From Novosphingobium profundi (GTDB lineage: Bacteria; Pseudomonadota; Alphaproteobacteria; Sphingomonadales; Sphingomonadaceae): a stretch of 64,000 nt of DNA. The position numbers and the translations under genes are program-made. Under the pieces are notes generated by a model, which was not told the origin of the DNA, did not search any database, and was given only the letters and a program-made list of their open reading frames with translations. Positions 52,031 to 58,294 of the stretch are shown here, piece by piece. The stretch spans positions 124,001-188,000 of the forward strand of contig NZ_JAIVLF010000006.1 in NCBI RefSeq assembly GCF_020524485.1, read 5' to 3'. Position 1 is the first letter of the stretch, and every line of letters begins with the position of its first letter.

Positions 52031-52752
52031 GCTCAGAACCCATTGATTGGCAGGCCGTGCTGTGATTCAGCCTCCGCGAAGAGACTGAGCATGAGCGACC
52101 TGTATTGGCTGACGGACGATCAGATGGCGCGTCTTTCGCCATATTTCCCTAGAAGCTACGGCAAGCCCCGGGTTGATGACCGGCAGGTCCTGAGTGGGAT
52201 CATCTTCGTCAACCGGAACGGCCTGCGCTGGCAAGATGCGTTCAAGGAATACTGGCCGCACAAGACATTGTATAACCAGTGAAAACGTTTGGGCGAGTTG
52301 GGCGTGTGGACGAAGGGCTATCCTCCCAGCGCGCCGAACTGCAGACTATCACGGTCGATGCGACCTGTCTCAAGGCTCACCGCACGGCTTCCAGGCTTGG
52401 GGCAATAGGAGATCTCGGGGGCCAGATGAAGGATCACATCGGCGCAGCAGCTTTGCTCGATGACTTTCCCAAGGCACAATGGACGCTGGCCGCCCCGAGC
52501 CTTGATGCCGAATGGTTCCGGGACGCGCTCGAGCGAAAGAGCCTCAAACCCTGCTTTCCCGACCGCAGATCTCGCTCTATGCCAACCAAATACGACAAGC
52601 GCCGATACGAACGGCATAACCGCATCGAGATCATATTCGAATGCCTGAAGTCATGTCGCAACCCGCTACAATCGCGATCCGACCGTATTCTTCTCAACCC
52701 TCGCTCTCGCAGCTACCGTGATCTTCTGGCTCTGATCAACGAGCCCTGAGCC
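52030..52752 (+). mobile_element. decayed IS5-family insertion sequence
   Basis: Terminal inverted repeats GGCTCAG (52030-52036) and CTGAGCC (52746-52752), flanked by a TA duplication (52028-52029 and 52753-52754). The content is a broken IS5-type transposase. At 723 bp it is shorter than intact relatives of about 850 bp, so it has an internal deletion. The left TA plus the first G of the IS form the TAG stop of the glycosylase gene. Confidence 0.75.
52091..52749 (+). pseudogene. IS5-family transposase remnant
   Basis: The first part reads MSDLYWLTDDQMARLSPYFP then QVLSGIIFVNRNGLRWQDAFKEYWPHKTLYNQ and stops at a TGA (52280-52282) where relatives have a Trp codon (LYNRWKRW). The second part continues in another frame (TITVDATCLKAHRTASRLG ... 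DKRRYERHNRIEIIFECLKSCR) and has a deletion of the segment between 'LKAHRTA' and the 'D.IGA.ALL' block. At least one nonsense change, one frameshift and one deletion: not functional. Confidence 0.85.
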
Positions 52753-52994
52753 TAAGGGGTTTGCAAAAAGTTCCAGCCGCCCCAGCTATCAGCGATCTCA
52801 TCGAAAATGGGGTCAGTGCAGCTGGCTAGAAGGTAGATTATGAATAGCTCAGTGATGCGGCGAGGTATGCTCCCAGCCAACCTCATCCATGGCAATCCAA
52901 TTTCAGCCAAAAGATTCCCGGGATCGGCTGGGGGTGCTTTTTGACATATAACTTATAAGATTCTGAAATTTAAATAGAAAACAGATTAGTTGGT

Positions 52995-53011
52995 TTCCCT
53001 TCACCGCTCCA
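52995..53011 (+). other. attR of the genomic island
   Basis: TTCCCTTCACCGCTCCA repeats the 3' end of tRNA-Gly with one C missing. It is preceded by an A/T-rich stretch (52940-52985) and lies 25 bp from the end of the old integrase remnant. The gap 52755-52994 holds no gene. Confidence 0.65.
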
Positions 53012-53036
53012 GCGCTTTTCTGCGGGTTTCCTGAGT

Positions 53037-53459
53037 TTACCGCGAATCACTCTGCGGTAAGACTGCGGTAAACGCCCCTGGCGCCAGCTCTTCGATATCA
53101 TCGATGATGTCCTCGGTGACAGCCAACGCACCGCCCAGGTGAGAGGGGTCAGGGAGCGCTTAGAGGTCGCTGGTCGATGCCTTCTTGTGCCCCAGCATCA
53201 TCTCCCCCTGCACCCATTGCGCCTCTCCCAGCCGTCTACGTGCGACCGTTGCCATAGACCGGCGTATCAACTTGGGGCCAGCCTCGCCGCGGCCAGGAAG
53301 GCCCAGCTCCTTGCGCATGTTATCCCAAGCGCCGCGCACGGTACTTACCGGCACGAAACGCCCCTCGACCGTGTCGAACCAGGCGTGAAGCTGCCAAGCC
53401 CGCGGGAGCGTGGGGCGATATTTGCGCGTCTGAGGGCGGCCAGGAAGGTTGAGGGCCAC
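53037..53459 (-). pseudogene. C-terminal remnant of a second tyrosine integrase, catalytic Tyr codon mutated to stop
   Basis: The readable part (53160-53459) has WDNMRKELGLPGRGEAGPKLIRRSMATVARRRLG then WVQGEMMLGHKKASTSDL, the C-terminal recombinase region with the R/H-box and 'GHK'. The next codon is TAA at 53160-53162, where relatives have the nucleophile Tyr (TSDLYA...). The same frame then stays open for 40 more codons (HLGGALAVTEDIIDDIEELAPG) to TAA at 53037-53039. The N-terminal two thirds are missing. An old island integrase adjoining attR. Confidence 0.75.
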
Positions 53460-53666
53460 GCCAAAGCCCGCGAACTGGGTATCACGGTTTCCAGCACCCA
53501 GGTCCGTTCAGACGGGGCGCAACTGGCCAGGGCGGCAGAGCTTCTGGCGCGGGGCGATGTCAAGGTTGTCCTCGACAGCCGCTATCCCCTTGTGGACACG
53601 GCCCGAGCCCATGAGCGGGCCTTAATGGGGGGTATCCAAGGCAAACTCGTACTCACCACGACATAG
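53442..53666 (+). pseudogene. C-terminal fragment of an MDR-type (zinc-alcohol-dehydrogenase-like) oxidoreductase
   Basis: About 74 residues match the end of quinone-oxidoreductase-like MDR proteins: HAKARELGITVSSTQVRSDGAQL, ARGDVKVVLDSRYPLVDTARAHERALMGGIQGKLVLTT. The Rossmann core and N-terminal catalytic domain are absent. At its 5' side it runs into the integrase remnant. The gene was probably cut by an earlier insertion event. Confidence 0.7.
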
Positions 53667-53846
53667 GAGTATCGTTGCCCTAAGAGGACACTGCTGGAAA
53701 GTTCCGACCTTATCAGACGCTCAGCCACCATTTTCCGAGCCTCGAGAGCGGACCGGCCGCTTTTCCCTTCGAAGGACGCGGAACAGGCCGAGAGCGATAT
53801 TTCTCATTCGAAATGACAAAGGTCGGATACCTGCAGATCGCCAGTG

Positions 53847-54275
53847 CTATGCCAGCGATCGCAGCAGAATGCTCGTCTCACTGTTGAGCACGCCTTCGAT
53901 CATCCGTACCTCGCGCAGGACCCGGTCGAAGTCGGGCAGCGTCGGGCTGACGATCTCGGCGACAAGGTCCCAGGCGCCGTTCGTGGTGTGCAGGGCATGG
54001 ATCTCACGGATCCCGCGCAGGAGGCGGATCACCGCATCGGTCGAACGGCCGGCGACCTCGACCAGCATGATCGCCCGGATCGCCCCTGAAGGCGCTTCCT
54101 CCTGCGCGCGGATGGTAAAGCCCAGGATCGCGCCGCTCTGCACCAGACGGTCGAGCCGGGTCTGGACCGTCGCGCGCGACACGCCCAGAATCTGCGCGAT
54201 CTTGGACACAGGCGCGCGGCCATCGGTGCGCAGGATGCCGATCAGGCTCTGGTCCAGCTTGTCGAGAGATATCAT
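53847..54275 (-). CDS. Lrp/AsnC-family transcriptional regulator
   Basis: 142 aa from the ATG at 54273-54275. N-terminal HTH: ISLDKLDQSLIGILRTDGRAPVSKIAQILGVSRATVQTRLDRL. C-terminal RAM ligand-binding domain: IRAIMLVEVAGRSTDAVIRLLRGIREIHALHTTNGAWDLVAEIV. Divergent from the ornithine cyclodeaminase gene (117 bp between starts), so it most likely controls the ocd-ctlX operon in response to an amino acid such as ornithine or citrulline. Confidence 0.92.
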   Translation of the reverse strand: MISLDKLDQSLIGILRTDGRAPVSKIAQILGVSRATVQTRLDRLVQSGAILGFTIRAQEEAPSGAIRAIMLVEVAGRSTDAVIRLLRGIREIHALHTTNGAWDLVAEIVSPTLPDFDRVLREVRMIEGVLNSETSILLRSLA

Positions 54276-54392
54276 GTCAGATTGCTCATCACGACCATGC
54301 AAATAGCCTAATATCCAGCACAAATGTAGCCATTTTCGACATTCACCATGAAACCTGCCTGCCTATCCTGAGCGAAAATCAGGAGACACAGC
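54276..54392. promoter_or_regulatory. Lrp-ocd divergent promoter region
   Basis: 117 bp, clearly more A/T-rich than its surroundings (e.g. 54297-54350: AATAGCCTAATATCC..., TAGCCATTTTCGACATTC). This is the expected binding place of the Lrp-type regulator. ATCAGGAGACACAGC before 54393 provides the ocd ribosome site. No exact operator can be given. Confidence 0.5.
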
Positions 54393-55424
54393 ATGGTACC
54401 TTTCATTGGCGTTCCAGATCTTGCCCAGATCGTCGAAGCGGTCGGCCTCGAGGCCTTCCTGCGCGGCCTCGCCGAGCGGATCGAGGCCGATTTCGAGCGC
54501 TGGGAGGAATTCGACAAGTCCCCGCGCTACGCCAGCCACGTGCCCGGCGGCGTGATCGAACTCATGCCTGCGGCCGATCGTGAATATTTCGCCTTCAAGC
54601 AGGTGAACGGCCATCCCGGCAACACCGCCGCGGGCCTTCAGACGGTCGCGGCGCTGGGCGTGCTCACCCGCGTCGATACCGGCTACCCGGTCATGGTCAG
54701 CGAGATGACCTTGCTGACCGCACTGCGTACGGCCGCCATGTCGGCCCTGGCCGCGCGCTACCTCGCCCGCCCCGCCTCGCGTGTGCTGGCCATGATCGGA
54801 CAGGGCGCGCAGTCCGAATTCCAGGCGACCGCGTTCAAGGCCCTGCTGGGCATCACCCGCGTGCAGGCCTGGGACATCGATCCGGCCGCCTCGCGCAAGT
54901 TCGCCCGGAACCTCGCCGACAGCGGCCTTGAGGTCGTAATCGCCCCGTCCGCCGACGAGGCGGTGATCGGCGCGGACATCGTCACCACCGTCACCGCAGA
55001 CAAGGTGAACGCGCGCATCCTCAGCGCCAACATGACCGGCGCAGGGCTGCACATCAACGCGGTGGGCGGCGACTGCCCGGGCAAGACCGAGCTTGCCCCC
55101 GAGATCCTCCAGCGCGGCCGTGTCTTCGTGGAGTATACCCCGCAAACCCGCATCGAAGGCGAAATCCAGCAGATGCCGGACGATTTCGAGGTCACCGAGC
55201 TGTGGTCGGTCTTCTCAGGCAAGGCGTCCGGGCGCACGAGCGACGAGGAGATCACGATCTTCGATTCGGTGGGCTTCGGCATCGAGGACTTTTCGGCGCT
55301 GCGCTATCTCTACGACCTCCTGCCCGAACACGCGCCGCACACCGAGCTCGATCTCATTGCCCAACCGCAGGACCCGCGCGACCTGTTCGGCCTGCTCGCG
55401 CCTCGCCAGCCCGCACAGGCCTGA
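54393..55424 (+). CDS. ornithine cyclodeaminase
   Basis: 343 aa. It deaminates and cyclises L-ornithine to L-proline with NAD+. Seen: MVSEMTLLTALRTAAMSALAARYLARPAS, the NAD-binding VLAMIGQGAQSEFQATAFKALLG, IVTTVTADKV, HINAVGGDCPGKTEL with the catalytic Asp and EITIFDSVGFGIEDFSALRYLY. The N-terminus is normal in length for the ornithine-type branch and not the mu-crystallin branch. The stop overlaps the ctlX ATG (TGATG). Confidence 0.92.
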   Translation: MVPFIGVPDLAQIVEAVGLEAFLRGLAERIEADFERWEEFDKSPRYASHVPGGVIELMPAADREYFAFKQVNGHPGNTAAGLQTVAALGVLTRVDTGYPVMVSEMTLLTALRTAAMSALAARYLARPASRVLAMIGQGAQSEFQATAFKALLGITRVQAWDIDPAASRKFARNLADSGLEVVIAPSADEAVIGADIVTTVTADKVNARILSANMTGAGLHINAVGGDCPGKTELAPEILQRGRVFVEYTPQTRIEGEIQQMPDDFEVTELWSVFSGKASGRTSDEEITIFDSVGFGIEDFSALRYLYDLLPEHAPHTELDLIAQPQDPRDLFGLLAPRQPAQA

Positions 55425-56359
55425 TGCCCTCGGTCCAGGCGCCCGGGGCGGTCGTGATGATCCGCCCCCATTTCTTCGCGCCCAACCCGCAAACCCGATG
55501 TGACAACGCCTTCCAGAGCACGGTCGCGATCCAGGCCGATGCCCGCGCGGCGCTGGCCGAGGCCGCCCATGCCGAAGTTTCGCGCGCGGCGGACCGACTG
55601 GAGGCGGCGGGGATCCGGGTCCACCTGTTCGAGGACAGCGAGGCGGCGACGCCCGACTCGGTCTTTCCCAACAACTGGTTCTCGACCCACTCGGGCGGGC
55701 ATCTGGCGATCTTCCCGCTCTTCGCGCCCAACCGCCGTTCCGAACGCCGCGAGGACATCGTCACCTTCCTCAAGCGGGCCTACCGTGTCCAGGAAGTGAC
55801 CGACTGGTCGGGGCTGGAACATGACGGCCTCTACCTCGAAGGCACGGGCGCCATCGTGCTCGACCACTGCGAACGGGTGGCCTATGCGGCCCGTTCCAAC
55901 CGCGCCAGCGAGGTCCTGCTCGAGCGGTTCTGCACCCGCTTTGCCTTTGAGCCGATGATGTTCGAGGCAACGGACGCAGACGGGATGGCGATCTACCATA
56001 CCAACGTCATGCTCAGCATTGGCACGCAGTTGTGCGTCGCGGGTCTCGACACGCTGCGCGATGCGCGCCGCCGCGATGAACTCTACGCCCGGCTGACCGG
56101 CAATGGGCGCGAGCTGATCGCCATCGATCAGCACCAGGTCGGCGAATTCTGCGGCAACCTGATCGAGCTCGACGGGCGCTCCGGGCCGGTCATCGCGCTG
56201 TCGTCGCGCGCTCTGCGCGCGTTCGATGCCAGGCAGATCGCCCGGCTGGAGCGGGCCGCCCGCCTTGTCCCCCTGGACGTGCCGACCATCGAAATGGCCG
56301 GAGGTTCGGTCCGCTGCATGCTGGCAGGCATCCACCTCGCGCCGCGTCCCGCCTCCTGA
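55424..56359 (+). CDS. CtlX-type citrulline/arginine-modifying hydrolase (amidinotransferase fold)
   Basis: 311 aa. VVMIRPHFFAPNPQTRCDNAFQ at the start, DSVFPNNWFSTHSGGHLAIFPLFAPNRRSERR (substrate Asp/Asn loop), LEGTGAIVLDH, IYHTNVMLSIGTQLCVAG with the active-site His, and the C-terminal nucleophile Cys in GGSVRCMLAGIHL. These are features of the citrulline-utilising CtlX group of the guanidino-modifying enzymes. Together with ornithine cyclodeaminase it would take citrulline to ornithine and on to proline. Confidence 0.88.
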   Translation: MPSVQAPGAVVMIRPHFFAPNPQTRCDNAFQSTVAIQADARAALAEAAHAEVSRAADRLEAAGIRVHLFEDSEAATPDSVFPNNWFSTHSGGHLAIFPLFAPNRRSERREDIVTFLKRAYRVQEVTDWSGLEHDGLYLEGTGAIVLDHCERVAYAARSNRASEVLLERFCTRFAFEPMMFEATDADGMAIYHTNVMLSIGTQLCVAGLDTLRDARRRDELYARLTGNGRELIAIDQHQVGEFCGNLIELDGRSGPVIALSSRALRAFDARQIARLERAARLVPLDVPTIEMAGGSVRCMLAGIHLAPRPAS

Positions 56360-56457
56360 GCACCCCCATCTCCCGGATCGTGGCAATGTAAAAAAGCGCA
56401 CTTGCATCCCGCTCCGGGATTTGGTCCCCTCGCGCGTGAAGGGAAGCGGCGTCTTCA

Positions 56458-57018
56458 ATGAGTTCCAAATCCACATCGAAGGACGTCGTCACGCCCGCCC
56501 CGACCGGTTCGGGCGAGGAGCTCGATCGGCTCTATCGCGGCTACAGGGACCGGCTGCGCCGCTATGTCGCGGCGAACTTCGGGCCCGGTCCCCCCGATCC
56601 GGAAGACGTGGTCCAGATCGCCTTCGAAAAATTTGCGGTGCGCGAGGACCGTCATGCCATCGAGAGCCCGGAGGCTTTCCTGGCCCGTTCGGCGCGCAAC
56701 TACGTCCTCGACCAGCGCCGCCGCCAGAAAGTGCGCAGCGACCATGCCGAGGGCGAAAAGATTCTGGGCGCCCTGCATGACGACTGCGATGCCGAGCGCG
56801 TCTTATCGGCAAAGCAACGATGGCAGATCCTCGAGCGGACAATCCGCGCGATGGATCCCCGCCGGCAACAGGTCTTGATTATGAACCGCATTCACGGCGT
56901 AAGCTACGCAGAGATAGCGCGCCAACTCAAATGCTCGCCGACCCTGGTGAAGATGCACGCGGCCCAGGCACTCGTGCAGTGCGAGCGCGCGCTGAGGGAG
57001 GCGGAGGAAGAAACATGA
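56458..57018 (+). CDS. ECF sigma factor, FecI-like
   Basis: 186 aa. Region 2: LDRLYRGYRDRLRRYVAANFGPGPPDPEDVVQIAFEKFA...ESPEAFLARSARNYVLDQRRRQ. Region 4: IRAMDPRRQQVLIMNRIHGVSYAEIARQLKCSPTLVKMHAAQAL. It would be activated by the outer membrane receptor through the FecR protein encoded next (4-bp overlap) and should transcribe the TonB receptor gene. Confidence 0.93.
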   Translation: MSSKSTSKDVVTPAPTGSGEELDRLYRGYRDRLRRYVAANFGPGPPDPEDVVQIAFEKFAVREDRHAIESPEAFLARSARNYVLDQRRRQKVRSDHAEGEKILGALHDDCDAERVLSAKQRWQILERTIRAMDPRRQQVLIMNRIHGVSYAEIARQLKCSPTLVKMHAAQALVQCERALREAEEET

Positions 57019-58106
57019 CGTCGCAGGCCGCCCGCGAAGACAGGGACCGTATCGACGAGCTGGCGAGCTACTGGGTCGTGCTGGCCAGTGAACGCGAGCT
57101 TGGCGCGGAGGAACGGCGCGAACGCGATGCCTGGCGCGCGGCCGACCCGCGCCACGAACGCACCTGGCAGGAGCTTTCGCGCACCTGGGGCGATATCGCC
57201 GCCCTGGAAGGCCTCGCCGATCTGGCCCCGCCACCGCCCGAAGCTCAGGCGGACGGCGCGCCTATGCGCTCATCCCTTACCCGTTTCGGACGGCACCCGA
57301 TGGCATGGGCCGCGATAGCCGCCGTGCTTGTCGCTGTCGTGGCCATCTCGCTGCTGCTGCGCCCGCTTGCACCGGAACGCTACGAGACACGCCTTGCCGA
57401 GACGCGGCTCATCACGCTGCCTGATGGCTCGCAGGTGACCCTCGCGCCAGCCTCCACGCTCGAGGTACGCTTTGCCGATGCGCAGCGCCGCGTTGCGCTG
57501 ACCCGCGGCGAAGCGTTCTTCGAGGTCGTCCATGACGCCAGCCGGCCGTTCACTGTTGAGGCCGGGCAATCGCGCGTGCGCGTGCTGGGCACCAAGTTCG
57601 ACGTCAACTTCACCGACCAGTCGGTGCGCGTCGCGGTGCTCCAGGGCAAGGTCGAAGTGGCCCATCCCGGAGGCGATGGAGCGCCTTTGCGCGCCACCCG
57701 GCTTCGCGCTGGGGAGCGCACCGAGGTCCAGTTTACCACTGCCGCACCAGGCCTGGCAGCACCGGGCCTGGCAGCACCGGGCCTGGCAGCACCGGGCCCA
57801 TCTGGCGAAATGCCCGCCGGAGCATCGCGTCCAGCCCCGCCATCGCCTGCCCCCTCCCCCGGGGCCTGGCGCGAGGGCCGCCTCGTCTATGACAACGTGC
57901 GGCTTGCCGATCTCGTCTCCGACGTGAACCGCTACTACGCGCCGGGAGTGACGATGCGCGATCCGGCCATCGGGGACCTGCGCGTCACGGCCGCCTTCAA
58001 GGTCAGCGAGATCCCCGCCTTCGTCAGCGCGCTTGACGGGGTCATTCCGGTCACGGCGCAGGAGACCCCGGACGGCGCCTTCCGTCTTGACCGCGCCCGC
58101 CGCTGA
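57015..58106 (+). CDS. FecR-family anti-sigma/signal transducer
   Basis: 363 aa from the ATG at 57015 that overlaps the sigma gene stop. Order: DUF4880-like N-terminal domain (RIDELASYWVVLASERELGAEERRERDAWRAADPRHERTW), one membrane helix about 95-115 (WAAIAAVLVAVVAISLLLRPL), FecR domain (LPDGSQVTLAPASTLEVRF ... GEAFFEVVHDASRPFTVEAG...VRVLGTKFDV), a Pro/Ala linker with three APGLA repeats, and a DUF4974-like C-terminal domain (VRLADLVSDVNRYYAPGVTM) that contacts the receptor. Confidence 0.93.
   Translation: MTSQAAREDRDRIDELASYWVVLASERELGAEERRERDAWRAADPRHERTWQELSRTWGDIAALEGLADLAPPPPEAQADGAPMRSSLTRFGRHPMAWAAIAAVLVAVVAISLLLRPLAPERYETRLAETRLITLPDGSQVTLAPASTLEVRFADAQRRVALTRGEAFFEVVHDASRPFTVEAGQSRVRVLGTKFDVNFTDQSVRVAVLQGKVEVAHPGGDGAPLRATRLRAGERTEVQFTTAAPGLAAPGLAAPGLAAPGPSGEMPAGASRPAPPSPAPSPGAWREGRLVYDNVRLADLVSDVNRYYAPGVTMRDPAIGDLRVTAAFKVSEIPAFVSALDGVIPVTAQETPDGAFRLDRARR
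57744..57800 (+). repeat. 15-bp tandem repeat inside fecR
   Basis: Three units of GCACCRGGCCTGGCA plus a partial fourth encode APGLA-APGLA-APGLA-APG. Each unit is itself nearly palindromic around GGCCTGGC. The in-frame length of 15 makes linker-length variation possible without breaking the reading frame. Confidence 0.85.
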
Positions 58107-58294
58107 GAACCTCGCGACCCCGTTCTCCCGACATATTGCATCGCGTGTGGCTCCCTTGTGACAAAAAAATTTCACCCACCCCCTGACGATCGCCTGTCCG
58201 CGTGCGTCATCGGGGTGTTGGTCGGTGCATGCGGACACTGCGTCGCGGCACCGGGCAGCGCCACCGTTCAGGGACGGATCAGGGGGAAATGCAA

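Larger units (their letters stand above)
31402..53011. mobile_element. genomic island inserted at tRNA-Gly(CCC), about 21.6 kb
   Basis: It is bounded by the tRNA 3' end (attL) and an imperfect 17/18-nt copy (attR at 52995-53011). It carries a tyrosine integrase next to the tRNA, ArdC, RHH and AlpA-like proteins, a Panacea-type pair, a fused MNT-HEPN protein and a double defence operon. The base composition of the 38.7-48.7 kb part is visibly lower in GC than the flanks. No capsid, tail, relaxase or type IV secretion genes are inside, so it is an integrative or mobilisable island and not a prophage. Confidence 0.75.

Noticed and set aside
31402..53011. Prophage
   Set aside because: No terminase, portal, capsid, tail or lysis genes; the cargo is defence and regulatory only.
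57744..57800. CRISPR-like repeats
   Set aside because: The 15-bp units are contiguous with no spacers and lie in frame within fecR. No CRISPR array or cas gene was seen anywhere in the window.
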